A DNA stretch of 64,000 nucleotides from Alcanivorax sp. REN37 (GCF_041102775.1 NZ_JBGCUO010000001.1:1302001-1366000), one strand, 5' to 3'. Positions 7,637-17,963 are shown, numbered from the stretch's first letter. Numbers and translations: made by a program. The notes: a model not told the origin generated them from the sequence alone.

Positions 7637-8766
7637 GCGCGTCGCTCCGCAGCCGTTGCGCGTACGTCGAAGGCGCCGCCGGTGAAGGCGCCTTCGGCAG
7701 TCACTCGGCCCTTGCCCGGCAGCAGCGGGAACAGCAGTTCGGCCACGCGGTAAGCCTCTTCCAGATGCGGGTAGCCGGACAGCACGAAGGTGTCCACGCC
7801 CAGCGCCCGGTATTCCTCAATGCGTGCTGCCACTGTTTCTGGATCGCCTACTAACGCGGTGCCGGCGCCGCCGCGCACTAGCCCGACGCCTGCCCATAAA
7901 TTGGGCGCCACTTCCAAGCGGTCACGGCGGCCGCCGTGCAGCGCCGCCATGCGTTGCTGGCCGACCGAATCCATCTTGGCGTAGTTGGCTTGCGCTGCGG
8001 CAATGGTGGCGTCATCCAGTTGGCTAATCAGTGCTTCGGCGGCGGCCCAGGCAGCGGCGTTGGTTTCGCGCACGATCACGTGCAGGCGCAGGCCAAAGCG
8101 CACACTGCGGCCGTGGGCAGCGGCGCGGGCTCGCACATCGGCAATTTTTTCCGCTACGGCGGCCGGCGGTTCGCCCCAGGTCAGGTAGGCGTCCACATGC
8201 TTGGCGGCCAGCGCATGGGCGGCAGGGGAGGAGCCGCCGAAGTACAACGGCGGATAGGGTTTTTGCAGCGGCGGGAAGAAGTTCTGCGCACCTTGCACGC
8301 GCAGATGCTCCCCGTTGAAGTCCACCGTTTCGCCTTGCAGCAATCGGCGCCAGATGGTGAGGAACTCATGCGCGGCTTGGTAGCGCTGGTCATGAGAATA
8401 GAACACGCCATCAGCGGCCAGTTCGGTGGCATCGCCGCCGGGCACCACATTGAGCAGCAAGCGGCCGCCGCTGGCCTCATCCAGGCTGGCAGCTTGGCGC
8501 GCGGAGGCGGTGGGGTTGCCAAGCGAGGTGCGCAGCGCTACCAGCAACTTGATGCGCTGCGTCACCGGCACCAGGCTGGCTGCGGTCACCCACGGATCAA
8601 GGCAGCTGGCGCCAGTGGGAATCAGCAGGCCGTCGTAACCAAGCTGGTCGGCCGCCACCGCGATCTGGCGCAGGTAGGCATTGCTGGCCGGGCGGCCGCT
8701 GGCGGAATGGCCCAGATAACGGGTATCCCCAGAGCTGGGCAAAAACCAGAACACATCTACAGACAT
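7633..8766 (-). CDS. FMNH2-dependent alkanesulfonate monooxygenase, SsuD-like
   Basis: A 377-residue LLM-class monooxygenase close in length and sequence to SsuD. Diagnostic blocks are [43 protein letters not shown], and [21 protein letters not shown]. The enzyme cleaves C-S bonds of alkanesulfonates to give sulfite and an aldehyde. The ATG at 8766 follows sfnR by 35 bases. No ssuABC transporter genes are nearby, so either uptake is elsewhere or the substrate is made in the cell, for example methanesulfonate from the dimethyl-sulfone route. Confidence 0.85.
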   Translation of the reverse strand: MSVDVFWFLPSSGDTRYLGHSASGRPASNAYLRQIAVAADQLGYDGLLIPTGASCLDPWVTAASLVPVTQRIKLLVALRTSLGNPTASARQAASLDEASGGRLLLNVVPGGDATELAADGVFYSHDQRYQAAHEFLTIWRRLLQGETVDFNGEHLRVQGAQNFFPPLQKPYPPLYFGGSSPAAHALAAKHVDAYLTWGEPPAAVAEKIADVRARAAAHGRSVRFGLRLHVIVRETNAAAWAAAEALISQLDDATIAAAQANYAKMDSVGQQRMAALHGGRRDRLEVAPNLWAGVGLVRGGAGTALVGDPETVAARIEEYRALGVDTFVLSGYPHLEEAYRVAELLFPLLPGKGRVTAEGAFTGGAFDVRATAAERRA

Positions 8767-8801
8767 GGAACCGTCCTCATCGAGACAACAAGGTCACCGC
8801 G

Positions 8802-9911
<1,110 letters not shown>

Positions 9912-9919
9912 GGTCGGCC

Positions 9920-11119
9920 TCAGGAATAGAACGTGGGCGTGGGAGACTGGCCATTCAAGGCCCAGTCGCCCAGCTCGTTGAGTTTGTAATCCAGCGGATC
10001 GTGCAGCGTTTGGGTGCGCAGATTGCGCCAGTAGCGATCAAGCCGCAGCGGGCCGTGGGTGGCGCGGGCGCCGGTGACCTCGAACAGCCGACTGCTGAGA
10101 TCCAAGCCGGTGCGGCTGGCGGCCACCTTGGCGGTGGTGATTGCCACCGCCAGCGCACCACGTTCGGCGGCGTTCAGTCGCGCGCCCTGTTGCCAGGCGT
10201 GGTCGAATTGCTGGTTGGCGCGGTCGGTCAACAGCCGCGCGCCTTCCAGCGCCGCCCAAAACTCGCCGTAGTGATGCAGCACATAAGGGTCGGCGCTGGC
10301 GCTGGCCACCCCGGCGCGGAACCACGGACGAGCGTGGTGGCGGGTGTAATGGCGAGCATCCTCGAACGCGCCCTCGGCGACGCCAACAAACAGGTTGGTG
10401 AAGATCAGTTGTGCCAGCAGCGGCCGTAGGCAGGAGTAGGGCGTGCTCAGCGGGCCCGGCTCCAACAGCAATTCCTGTTCCTCTACCCGCACCCGCTCGA
10501 AGCTGACGCTGCCGCTGTCGGTCTGGCGCTGGCCGATGTTGTCCCAGTCACCGTGCACGGTGATGCCGGAGCGGTCCGCAGGGATAGCGGCAATCAGTAA
10601 GCGGCCATCAGCGCTTTCGTCCAATGCCGAGGCGATCAGCATCTGCGCGTCGGCGGCGCCGGAGCAAAAACTTTTGTGCCCGGAAAACTCGCGCCCGCCG
10701 GCCACGCGGCGCGACAGCGTGCGCCGATCCAGCGGGTTGAGCGCGTTGCCCCAGAACCATTGGTGGCGAGCGGTCTGCTCCAGCCACGGTTGCCACTGCT
10801 GCGGTTGGCCGAACAGTTGCACCGTGGCCAGCATCAGGTGCTGAAAACCGAACACATGGGCGAGCGAGCTGTCCGCTTGAGCCAGCCGCCGCACCACGGC
10901 CAGGGTGTCAGCCCAGTCGGCGCCGAGGCCGCCGTATTGACGCGGGATACTCAGCGCCAGCAGGCCGCTGGCGCGCAATTGGTTGCGCTCTGCCAATGGC
11001 GTGCCGCCGCGGGCATCACGTTCCGCGGCAGTGGCTTTGAAGCTATCCGCCAGCTGCTGCGCCTGCTCCATGAAGGACGGGGCGGCGTGGCGCTGCGACG
11101 GGGAGAGGGACTCGGGCAT
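9920..11119 (-). CDS. sfnC: Acyl-CoA dehydrogenase-like monooxygenase SfnC
   Basis: A 399-residue flavoprotein, third paralogue of the SfnB/DszC group in the window. Segments include [32 protein letters not shown], and [19 protein letters not shown]. Its place directly before sfnR matches the sfnECR arrangement of Pseudomonas putida, hence the symbol. The second ATG (11119) is chosen because AGGA stands eight bases before it; the ATG at 11128 touches the same purine run. It is the first gene of a four-gene operon driven from the sigma-54 promoter at 11161. The exact reaction is not established. Confidence 0.8.
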   Translation of the reverse strand: MPESLSPSQRHAAPSFMEQAQQLADSFKATAAERDARGGTPLAERNQLRASGLLALSIPRQYGGLGADWADTLAVVRRLAQADSSLAHVFGFQHLMLATVQLFGQPQQWQPWLEQTARHQWFWGNALNPLDRRTLSRRVAGGREFSGHKSFCSGAADAQMLIASALDESADGRLLIAAIPADRSGITVHGDWDNIGQRQTDSGSVSFERVRVEEQELLLEPGPLSTPYSCLRPLLAQLIFTNLFVGVAEGAFEDARHYTRHHARPWFRAGVASASADPYVLHHYGEFWAALEGARLLTDRANQQFDHAWQQGARLNAAERGALAVAITTAKVAASRTGLDLSSRLFEVTGARATHGPLRLDRYWRNLRTQTLHDPLDYKLNELGDWALNGQSPTPTFYS

Positions 11120-11160
11120 GGTGGGCATCCTGTTTAACTCGGCTGGCACGGCGGCGGTAC

Positions 11161-11176
11161 AGCAACTGCGGCGCCA
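11161..11176 (-). promoter_or_regulatory. Sigma-54 promoter for sfnC-sfnR-ssuD operon
   Basis: On the minus strand TGGCGC-CGCAG-TTGCT has exact GG-N10-GC spacing and one mismatch to consensus. It lies about 42 bases upstream of the sfnC start and 95 bases from the inverted repeat at 11271. Confidence 0.75.
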
Positions 11177-11266
11177 AGTGGCTACACGCCAGCATGGGGC
11201 GGCACTACCGGTTTTGCTGTTGCGGCACCGGCATCGGCATCGGCACGGCACGGCACCGCTGCCGGA

Positions 11267-11290
11267 CCCCTGTTGCGCGGGCAACAGGGG
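11267..11290. promoter_or_regulatory. SfnR-type enhancer, extended perfect palindrome
   Basis: The core TGTTGC-GCGG-GCAACA (11271-11286) is flanked by CCCC on the left and GGGG on the right, giving ten-base perfect arms around a four-base centre. It stands at enhancer distance upstream of the sfnC promoter. Confidence 0.7.
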
Positions 11291-11445
11291 GCGGCGGCGA
11301 CCGCTTCCGCAGCACTACAGGAATGGTTATAGGCGCTCCGACTTATGCTGAAAAAGCATCAATCGCGATATTGATATGCCGGGTGGCGGGGAGGACCAGG
11401 GACGGAGCAGCCGCCCGGGCGGTTCGGGCCCGGGCAGCAGTTGAG
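11291..11445. repeat. Intergenic stretch with imperfect palindrome
   Basis: Between the enhancer and the end of the CocE-like gene there is an imperfect palindrome near 11356-11379: GCATCAAT, centre CGCGAT, then ATTGATATGC. There is also a GC-rich self-complementary stretch around 11411-11435. The latter could form a hairpin past the hydrolase stop, but no T tract follows, so I do not call a terminator. Confidence 0.35.
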
Positions 11446-13422
11446 TCAGGACGCCGGCAAGGCCGCCAGCGGTAATACCGGAATGTTCACCCGCGAGGCG
11501 CGCTCCGGTTCGCTGTATACCGTCATCAGTCCCAACAAGCTGGTGAGCAGGTCCGGGATCGGGCTCAGACGCGGGAAGTCGCTGGGGCCGACGCTGATGC
11601 GCAGCTTTTCACCGGCGCGGATCACGGCGCTGGTGGGGAACACTTCCACATCGGCTTGGAACGGTGTGAACGGACGCACCGGCTGGCCGGAGTCCCGTGT
11701 AAACGGATGCCACGGCTGGATCAACTCGCCGTCCAGATAGCGCGCGCGGGTGCTGTCGTTGGCGCTCATCGAGGCCATCTGGATGCCTTGCGTCAGCGGT
11801 CGCGACAGGCCTTTGGCATCCACCACACTGATGCGCACCACCACGTTGGTATCGAAGCCGGTGGTGCTGGCCCAGATCTGCCCGGCGATCGGGCCGTTGA
11901 TGATCAGGTCCTGTTCCAACGGCGCACTGGTGTACACCGCTTCGAACAATTCCACGGCGTTATTTTGCGCACTACACGGCGACAGCAGCATCCCCAATAG
12001 GCCGGCGGTCCATTGGCTGGCGCTGGCGGAGCACAGACCGTTGAGCGGTGTTTGCAGCAGGGCGGTGCTGTGCTTTTTGGTGGGCGCCTCGCTGCTGAGG
12101 CTGCCGAACAGCGGCAGTAGTTCGCGGCCATGCAAGTAGAACGTGCGCACTTCTGCCTGCGGATGTGGCCAGTCGGCGGCGGTGTGGTAGCGCTCGGCGC
12201 CGAGGTAGTACTGCGTTACCGGCGGAAATTGCTCGGCACCGCTGTCGAGCTGTTTCAGGTAATGGTCGAACCAGGCCAGCCGGATACGGCCGAGATCCGG
12301 CACGCCATCGCGCGGCAGGCCGGCGCCGGCGGAGCCGTCCAAATGCTCCCAGGGGCCGAGCAGCAACTTGGCGGTGGTGTGGCCTTTCAAGGCTTCATAC
12401 AGCAGCGGCTCGCCGCGTTGGAAGATATCTTTCAGGCCGCCAACGATGAAGGTCGGCGCGCTGATGTTGTCGGCGTGCTCCAGCGGCGAACGGACGCGCC
12501 AGAACGGGTCATCGTAGGCGCGGTCGCCGCCCAGTAGCGCGCTGGCGATCACCGGCACTTGGAAATCGGTGAGCGCCCCCTGCAAGTGTTCCAGCAGTGT
12601 GCCGAGGGTGTAGCCGGGGGTGCGATTATCAAATCCGGCCGGGGTTGGCACCACGCCGAGGCCGGTTACCAGCGTCATCCACAGTGGAATGAAACCAAGG
12701 TTAATCTGGCCGCCGCTGAACACGATGTCGCGGTAGGCATCGCCCATCGGCACGATGGCAAAAATCGCCTTCACCGCCGGATCGCCTTGGGCACCAGCCA
12801 GCAGCCCGGTGATGCCCATGTAGGACGCGCCGTTGAGCCCGATGTCGCCATTGCTCCACGGCTGCTGCTGGATGTACTGCAATGCATCGGCGATGTCGTT
12901 GTGGTCGAGCGGGCCAAACGCCTGCCACGTGCCCTGCGAGGCGCCGGTGCCGCGCATGTCGATGGTGATGTAGGCATAGCCGCGCTGCACCAGCGCCGGG
13001 TCGGCAAAGGTGCTGCCACTGTAGAACTGGTTGTAGCCGGTGAAGGTGGCGATGGTTGGGAACGGCCCGCTGGCCGCGTTCCCGTCCGCGTCGGCGGGCA
13101 GGATCAGGGTGGCGGCCAGGCGGGTGCCGTCACGCACCGTGATCAGCTGCTGCGGCAGTGTGACGGTGGCGGGGTAGTCGACGTCGCGCTGGTAGCTGTC
13201 GTCCCAGTGCAGGTTGACCGGTTCGGGGGCGGTGGGCGGATCGGGCTCCGGTTCGGGTTCCGGTTCGGGTTCCGGCTGCGGTTCAACGGGTTCCGGTAAC
13301 GGTGGCGCCAAGGTGGCTGGCGTGCTGCTCGACGACGAGCCACCGCAGGCGGTCAGTGACAGCGCTAACGCGGTCAGCAGGGTGAACAGGAGCGGAACGG
13401 AGCGACGGGAAAAAGTGGGCAT
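11446..13422 (-). CDS. CocE/NonD-family hydrolase, lipoprotein
   Basis: A 658-residue alpha/beta hydrolase of the X-Pro dipeptidyl-peptidase (S15)/cocaine esterase type. A lipoprotein signal ends L-T-A-C (Cys26). A proline-glutamate spacer follows at residues 43-62, holding the catalytic part away from the membrane. The nucleophile Ser200 lies in N-G-A-S-Y-M-G, the acid is probably Asp332 (G-G-L-K-D-I-F) and the base His360 (G-P-W-E-H-L-D-G). A C-terminal jelly-roll domain completes the family layout. It likely cleaves esters or amides in the periplasm; the substrate is unknown. It stands alone on the minus strand with no clear operon partner. The spacer is encoded by short direct repeats (see 13240-13290). 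Confidence 0.85.
   Translation of the reverse strand: MPTFSRRSVPLLFTLLTALALSLTACGGSSSSSTPATLAPPLPEPVEPQPEPEPEPEPEPDPPTAPEPVNLHWDDSYQRDVDYPATVTLPQQLITVRDGTRLAATLILPADADGNAASGPFPTIATFTGYNQFYSGSTFADPALVQRGYAYITIDMRGTGASQGTWQAFGPLDHNDIADALQYIQQQPWSNGDIGLNGASYMGITGLLAGAQGDPAVKAIFAIVPMGDAYRDIVFSGGQINLGFIPLWMTLVTGLGVVPTPAGFDNRTPGYTLGTLLEHLQGALTDFQVPVIASALLGGDRAYDDPFWRVRSPLEHADNISAPTFIVGGLKDIFQRGEPLLYEALKGHTTAKLLLGPWEHLDGSAGAGLPRDGVPDLGRIRLAWFDHYLKQLDSGAEQFPPVTQYYLGAERYHTAADWPHPQAEVRTFYLHGRELLPLFGSLSSEAPTKKHSTALLQTPLNGLCSASASQWTAGLLGMLLSPCSAQNNAVELFEAVYTSAPLEQDLIINGPIAGQIWASTTGFDTNVVVRISVVDAKGLSRPLTQGIQMASMSANDSTRARYLDGELIQPWHPFTRDSGQPVRPFTPFQADVEVFPTSAVIRAGEKLRISVGPSDFPRLSPIPDLLTSLLGLMTVYSEPERASRVNIPVLPLAALPAS
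13240..13290. repeat. Short tandem repeats encoding Pro-Glu spacer
   Basis: Repeated GGTTCGGGTTCC-type units on the plus strand encode alternating Pro and Glu on the minus strand in the CocE-like lipoprotein. Such repeats change length easily by slippage. Confidence 0.7.
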
Positions 13423-13699
13423 CGGAGTACGCCTGTGCAGCTGTTGTTATTGTTGCTCCGACTATAAGAAACCCCGGGCCCGCTCATCTGTAGCGGCTTG
13501 TGCAGCGCCATGTAACCGGCGCCGTACTCTGTGTAACCGCGCGCACTCTGGTCATGGCAAAAGGTGCCGTAGCGGCCAGCTTGCGTGGCCACTGTCCGGA
13601 TTGGCAATCTTGTCGCCCGGTGGTGGTTTCATGTCCACTTCATGCCCGCCTGATATAGCTTGGCGGCTTGGTCCAGTCACAACACAGGGAGCCGCAGCG

Positions 13700-14296
13700 A
13701 TGTGGGATGAGCGTTTCAGCAGCGACGACTATGCCTACGGCAAGGAACCAAACGATTTCTTGGTGGAATGGGCTCACAGCTTGCCACCGGGGCGAGTATT
13801 GAGTTTGGCCGAGGGCGAAGGGCGCAACGCGGTGTTCTTGGCCGCTCAGGGCCGGCAGGTTACCGCCATGGACAGCTCCAAGGTGGGCCTGGAAAAAGCC
13901 CGCCGATTGGCCGCCGAACGCGGCGTGCAGCTGGATACTCTGCACGCGGAGCTGGAAACCCTGGAGCCGGGCATCCAGCAGTGGGACGCGGTGGTGTCTA
14001 TTTTTGCGCCGCTGGCCCATGCCGAACGCCGCATCCTGCATCGCAAGGTGGTGGCGGCGCTGAAACCCGGCGGCGTGTTTCTGATCGAAGCCTATACGCC
14101 AGCGCAGCTTGCTTATGGCACCGGCGGCGGCAGTGATCCGGATACCAAAATCACCGCCGATCTGCTGCGCGAGGAACTCGACGGCTTACAGTTTTTGCAT
14201 CTGGTGGAGATCGAGCGCGAGGTGCTGGAAGGGCGCTATCACACCGGCCGCTCTGCGGTGTTACAGGCGGTGGCGCAGAAGCCGGCGGCCGGTTGA
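13700..14296 (+). CDS. Class I SAM-dependent methyltransferase, TehB-like
   Basis: A 198-residue Rossmann methyltransferase. The SAM-binding glycine motif L-A-E-G-E-G-R-N-A-V-F-L-A lies near residues 33-45, followed by the acidic A-M-D-S-S strand end and L-K-P-G-G-V-F-L-I-E-A-Y. The opening M-W-D-E-R-F and Y-G-K-E-P-N-D-F-L are common in the small TehB/thiopurine-like methyltransferases that detoxify oxyanions or small molecules. The ATG at 13700 has GGGAG upstream; a longer in-frame extension to 13214 crosses a promoter region and the start of the opposite gene and is not believed. The substrate is unknown. Confidence 0.8.
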   Translation: MWDERFSSDDYAYGKEPNDFLVEWAHSLPPGRVLSLAEGEGRNAVFLAAQGRQVTAMDSSKVGLEKARRLAAERGVQLDTLHAELETLEPGIQQWDAVVSIFAPLAHAERRILHRKVVAALKPGGVFLIEAYTPAQLAYGTGGGSDPDTKITADLLREELDGLQFLHLVEIEREVLEGRYHTGRSAVLQAVAQKPAAG

Positions 14297-14443
14297 GCGG
14301 CTATCGGCGGGTGTCGACCGTAACGATGCCCCAGAACGCTAAAAGCGCATTGCTTTCCCCCGTTTTATTCGCCGGCGCATTGATGTCGGCCCCATTTGCT
14401 GCCGGCGCCAGCAACCGCGCCGCAGCCTGACAGGAGCGTGTCC

Positions 14444-15826
14444 ATGCGCAGATTCAAACTGGTGGTGATCGGTGCCGGCACCGCCGGCCTCACTGCTCTC
14501 AACGAAGCCCGTCGAGTGACCGATGACGTCTTGCTGATCAACCACGGCCCCTATGGCACCACCTGTGCGCGGGTTGGTTGCATGCCGTCCAAGGCGCTGC
14601 TGGCGGTGAGCCATGGCCTGGCGCAGCAGCGTTTTCTGCAACAGGTGGGGGTGCAGTGGCAGGGGATGGACGTGGACGTGCCAGCGGTGATGGCCCACGT
14701 GCGGCGGTTGCGCGACGGCTTCATTGCCGGCCCGATCCGCGCCAGCGCCCCCGCTGAGCACAGCATCCATGGCGCACCGCGTTTTCTTGATGCCAACACC
14801 TTGGAGGTCAATGGCGAGCGCATCCACGCTGACGCCACCGTGATTGCCACCGGCTCCAGTCCGGTGGTGCCGGCGCCGTGGCGTGAATTCGGTGAGCGAG
14901 TGGTGACCACGGATGAGTTCTTTGAATTGGAACACCCCGGTCAACGGGTGGCGGTAATTGGCCTCGGCGCCATTGGTGCTGAGCTAGGGCAGGGGCTGGC
15001 GCAGTTGGGGCTGCAGGTCGAGGGGTTCAGTCGCGGCAGCTTGGTCGGTGGCCTGACCGACGCTGCCATTAGCACCGTGCTGGCCGATAGCTTGGCTGAA
15101 GTGATGACGGTGACGCTGGGCCATGAGGTCAACGTGGAAGCCGCCGGCAATGGCTTGCGGGTGCGCGCCGGTGACCGGGAGGTGGAGGTTGATCGGGCGC
15201 TGCTGGCGCTCGGCCGGCGCCCGAATCTGGACGGTCTTGGCCTGGACCAACTGGTGACTCTAGATGAGCGCGGCCGGCCGCCGCTGCACCCCCACACGCT
15301 GCAGGTGGCGGAGCTGCCAATTTATTTGGCTGGCGATGTGGCCGGCTTGCGTCCATTGATGCATGAAGCCGCTGATGAGGGCCGCATCGCCGCCTGGCAT
15401 GCGTTGCACCCCGAGGCGGCGCAGCGTTACCAACGCCGCGCGCCGCTGGGCATCGTATTCACCCGCCCCAACGCCGCCCGCGTCGGGCTGTCGCGGCGTG
15501 AGTTGCCGGAGCACGGCGTGATCGTCGCCGAACAGGATTTTAGCCGTCAGGCCCGCGCCGGCATGGAAGGCTTCAACCGCGGTCGCTTGCACCTGTATGT
15601 GGCCGCTGACAGCGGTGAGCTGCTCGGGGCCGAAATGGCGATTGCCGCTGGTGAGCATATTGCCCACCTGTTGGCGTGGTGCATGCAGCAGCGGCTCACC
15701 GTGGGCCAGATGCTGCACATGCCGTTTTACCACCCGGTGGTGGAAGAGGGGCTGCGCAGTGCCTTGCAGCAGGCCGCCAAGCAACTGGGTGAACGGGCGC
15801 CGGGGCCGGATCTGCCGCAGCGTTGA
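14444..15826 (+). CDS. Dihydrolipoyl dehydrogenase-like flavoprotein disulfide reductase
   Basis: A 460-residue class I pyridine nucleotide-disulfide oxidoreductase. The FAD motif G-A-G-T-A-G is at residues 10-15, the redox pair is Cys41 and Cys46 in T-T-C-A-R-V-G-C-M-P-S-K, and an NAD motif G-L-G-A-I-G-A-E follows. D-V-A-G-L-R-P-L-M-H-E-A-A-D-E-G lies at the FAD end, and F-Y-H-P-V-V-E-E carries the catalytic His-Glu pair. It is a stand-alone copy with no pyruvate or oxoglutarate dehydrogenase genes, so a role outside the 2-oxoacid complexes is likely. AGGAG is nine bases before the ATG, and a terminator follows the stop. Confidence 0.85.
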   Translation: MRRFKLVVIGAGTAGLTALNEARRVTDDVLLINHGPYGTTCARVGCMPSKALLAVSHGLAQQRFLQQVGVQWQGMDVDVPAVMAHVRRLRDGFIAGPIRASAPAEHSIHGAPRFLDANTLEVNGERIHADATVIATGSSPVVPAPWREFGERVVTTDEFFELEHPGQRVAVIGLGAIGAELGQGLAQLGLQVEGFSRGSLVGGLTDAAISTVLADSLAEVMTVTLGHEVNVEAAGNGLRVRAGDREVEVDRALLALGRRPNLDGLGLDQLVTLDERGRPPLHPHTLQVAELPIYLAGDVAGLRPLMHEAADEGRIAAWHALHPEAAQRYQRRAPLGIVFTRPNAARVGLSRRELPEHGVIVAEQDFSRQARAGMEGFNRGRLHLYVAADSGELLGAEMAIAAGEHIAHLLAWCMQQRLTVGQMLHMPFYHPVVEEGLRSALQQAAKQLGERAPGPDLPQR

Positions 15827-15845
15827 GTCAGACGGCAACACACTG

Positions 15846-15869
15846 AACCGGGGCGTGCCCCGGTTTTTT
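15846..15869 (+). terminator. Rho-independent terminator
   Basis: AACCGGGGC, loop GT, GCCCCGGTT followed by TTTT. It lies 20 bases after the disulfide reductase stop and just ahead of the convergent LysR gene. Confidence 0.88.
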
Positions 15870-15889
15870 GTGCCGGTTGGTTGAGCGCT

Positions 15890-16783
15890 TCAGGCTGCCG
15901 TCAGCTGCGGCGCCAGTTGCGGGGTCAGCCAGTCGATCAGGTAGCGCACGCGGTGCGGCAGCAGGGCGGCGTGGGGATAAGTCAGTTGCACGGGCGCCGG
16001 TGCCGGCTCGTAGTCCTGTAGGACCCGCACCAGACTGCCGTCGGCCAGCGCCTCGCGCACCTGGTAATGGAAGAAGCGGCCGAAGCCGAGCCCGGCCAGA
16101 CAGGCTTGGCGGGCACTGTCGATTTGGTTGGTCACGAGTGTCGGGTCGATGCGCACTGCCAACTCCTCGCCCGCCATGCGGAACCGCCAGATCGGCCCCT
16201 GCGGTGCAAAGGTCACGCAGGCATGGTTGCTGAGTGCCGCCGGCAGGTCTGGCACGCCGCGGCTGGCCAGATAATCGGGGCTGGCGCACAGCACCGTCGG
16301 CATGGTGCCGAGCCGCCGCGCCACCAACGACGAATCGGGAAGCTGGCCGATACGCAGCGCCAGATCCAGACCGGCTTCCACCAAATTCAACGGCCGGTCG
16401 TCCAGCACCAACTGGATACGCATGGCCGGATGGGTTTGCAAAAAGCGGTTCACCAGCGGGGCGAGATGGTAGCGGCCGAAGGTTTCCGGCGCTGTCACCC
16501 GCACCGTGCCACTGGGTGTGTCCGGGTCGTCGCGCAGCGCCGCTTCCTCGCGATCGATGCGGGCCAGGATGTCACGGCAGTGGTCCAAATAACGCTGTCC
16601 CTCCTCGGTCAACGCCAGCTGGCGAGTGGTGCGGTTGAGCAGTCGGACCTGCAGCGCTCGCTCCAGTGCCGCCAGACTGCGCACCACCGCGCCCGGTGAC
16701 TGGCCCTGCGCTTCTGCGGCGGCACTCAGGCTGCCGTGGTCAATGATGCGCACGAAGGTGGCCATCGCCTTGAGTTTGTCCAT
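15890..16783 (-). CDS. LysR-family transcriptional regulator
   Basis: A 297-residue LysR regulator. The N-terminal winged HTH opens M-D-K-L-K-A-M-A-T-F-V-R-I-I-D-H-G-S-L-S-A-A-A and has L-L-N-R-T-T-R-Q-L-A-L-T-E-E-G. The effector domain opens G-T-V-R-V-T-A-P-E-T-F-G and belongs to the large group often called DhcR/CrgA-like. The ATG at 16783 has GAGG upstream; a longer upstream frame runs into the divergent VOC gene and is rejected. It is divergent from the VOC and GST genes, with a palindromic T-N11-A site between them. It probably controls that pair in response to an unknown electrophile. Confidence 0.87.
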   Translation of the reverse strand: MDKLKAMATFVRIIDHGSLSAAAEAQGQSPGAVVRSLAALERALQVRLLNRTTRQLALTEEGQRYLDHCRDILARIDREEAALRDDPDTPSGTVRVTAPETFGRYHLAPLVNRFLQTHPAMRIQLVLDDRPLNLVEAGLDLALRIGQLPDSSLVARRLGTMPTVLCASPDYLASRGVPDLPAALSNHACVTFAPQGPIWRFRMAGEELAVRIDPTLVTNQIDSARQACLAGLGFGRFFHYQVREALADGSLVRVLQDYEPAPAPVQLTYPHAALLPHRVRYLIDWLTPQLAPQLTAA

Positions 16784-16854
16784 GCCGTCTGCCTCGCCGT
16801 GATTTGTGCGCCACGCGCAACAGTGTTGTGGGCTCAAGCGCATTTTTCTGGCTT

Positions 16855-16873
16855 CGATGCTGGGCCAGCATCG
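16855..16873. promoter_or_regulatory. LysR-type operator palindrome
   Basis: A 19-base perfect palindrome, CGATGCTGG, centre G, CCAGCATCG, contains T-N11-A (T16858, A16870), the core of LysR binding sites. It lies 40 bases before the VOC start and 72 bases before the lysR start. Confidence 0.7.
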
Positions 16874-16912
16874 GCCCATGTTCAATGCGCCGAAAGTCGA
16901 GGGAGGGCGGTG

Positions 16913-17371
16913 ATGGACAAGGGCTATAACGGCGCCGGTGCGTGTCCGCAGCCGGCATTGGGGTACGACCATGTGGGCATTCGGGTGACCGATCGGCAGC
17001 GGGCGTTGGCGTTCTACACCCGGCTCGGCTTCTGCCAGACCCATGTCTTTCCCGCCGCTGAAGCCAACGAAATGGTGACGCCCGCCGGGGTGCGCATCAA
17101 CTTGATCTTCAATGGCGCCCATCGCGCCGGGCGGCGCAATGTGTTGCTGGACGAGCCGGTGAAGTGGCCGGGCATCACCCATCCCGCGTTTCTGGTGGCC
17201 GATTTGGCGGCGCTGCAATGTTGGCTAGCGCAGGCAGGCATTGCCGTCACCGAGGGACCGAAACGCATCGGGCCACGGCGCGTGGCACTGTTCATCCGCG
17301 ATCCGGACGGCAACGTGTTGGAATTCAATCAACTGATCCCTGAACAGGACGTCGACCATGAAACTCTATGA
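16913..17371 (+). CDS. VOC-superfamily (glyoxalase-type) protein
   Basis: A 152-residue vicinal-oxygen-chelate protein. The pattern is Y-D-H-V-G-I-R-V-T-D (first metal His), A-L-A-F-Y-T-R-L-G-F, T-H-P-A-F-L-V-A-D-L, and F-I-R-D-P-D-G-N-V-L-E-F-N-Q (last metal Glu). These give the two beta-alpha-beta-beta-beta modules of glyoxalase/dioxygenase enzymes. GAGG precedes the ATG by about eight bases. It overlaps the glutathione transferase gene by 14 bases, so the two are translated together, and the divergent LysR likely controls them. A role in glutathione-linked detoxification is inferred from the partner. Confidence 0.85.
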   Translation: MDKGYNGAGACPQPALGYDHVGIRVTDRQRALAFYTRLGFCQTHVFPAAEANEMVTPAGVRINLIFNGAHRAGRRNVLLDEPVKWPGITHPAFLVADLAALQCWLAQAGIAVTEGPKRIGPRRVALFIRDPDGNVLEFNQLIPEQDVDHETL

Positions 17372-17963
17372 CCTAGATGTATCCGGAAACTGTTACAAAG
17401 TGCGCTTGTTCGCAGCGCTGGCGCAGCTGCCACTGACGTTGCAGCCGGTGGACTTCCTCGGCGGCGAACACAAGCAGCCACACTTGCTGACGCTGAATCC
17501 GTGGGGCGAGGTGCCGATTCTGGAGGACGGCTCGGTGGTGCTGCGCGATGCGCAGGCGATCTTGGTCTATCTGGCCGCTCGCTATGGCGGCGCCGCCTGG
17601 TGGCCGACCGAGGCACATCTGCAGGGTGAGGTGACGCAATGGCTGTCGGTGGCGGCCAATGAGGTTCAGCACGGCCCCAATGCGGCACGGTTGGTGGACA
17701 AGTTCGGCTACCCGCTGGACAAGTCAGTCGCGTTGGCCACCAGCGCTCGCATACTGGCGCTGCTGGACGCGCACCTCGCCCAGCACGACTGGCTCGCCGC
17801 CGGCCGGCCCACCATCGCCGAGTGTGCGGTCTATCCCTACCTGTCGGTAGCGTGGGAAGGCGGGGTGGACGTATCGCGCTATCCGCAGCTGTGTGCTTGG
17901 ATGGCGCGCGTGGAAGCGTTACCGGGTTTTGTGCCGATGCCGGGTGGCGGTAAGCCACGGTGA
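17358..17963 (+). CDS. Glutathione S-transferase family protein
   Basis: A 201-residue cytosolic glutathione transferase. The thioredoxin-fold N-terminal half has S-G-N-C-Y-K-V-R-L near the active site. The glutathione-binding loop L-N-P-W-G-E-V-P-I-L-E-D-G is followed by V-L-R-D-A-Q-A-I-L-V-Y-L, which carries the cis-Pro and Asp/Ser contacts. The alpha-helical half ends with P-T-I-A-E-C-A-V-Y-P-Y, where D is more usual than E at the N-capping position. It conjugates glutathione to an unknown electrophile. Its start overlaps the VOC gene end. Confidence 0.88.
   Translation: MKLYDLDVSGNCYKVRLFAALAQLPLTLQPVDFLGGEHKQPHLLTLNPWGEVPILEDGSVVLRDAQAILVYLAARYGGAAWWPTEAHLQGEVTQWLSVAANEVQHGPNAARLVDKFGYPLDKSVALATSARILALLDAHLAQHDWLAAGRPTIAECAVYPYLSVAWEGGVDVSRYPQLCAWMARVEALPGFVPMPGGGKPR

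Noticed and set aside
13214..13699. Upstream extension of the methyltransferase frame
   Set aside because: It overlaps the opposite gene's signal-peptide region and promoter. The extension is Gly/Ser repeat and then non-protein sequence, and the ATG at 13700 has its own ribosome site.
16784..17218. Upstream extension of the LysR frame across the VOC gene
   Set aside because: It crosses a divergent gene with clear VOC motifs and a palindromic operator. LysR proteins start with the HTH found at 16783.
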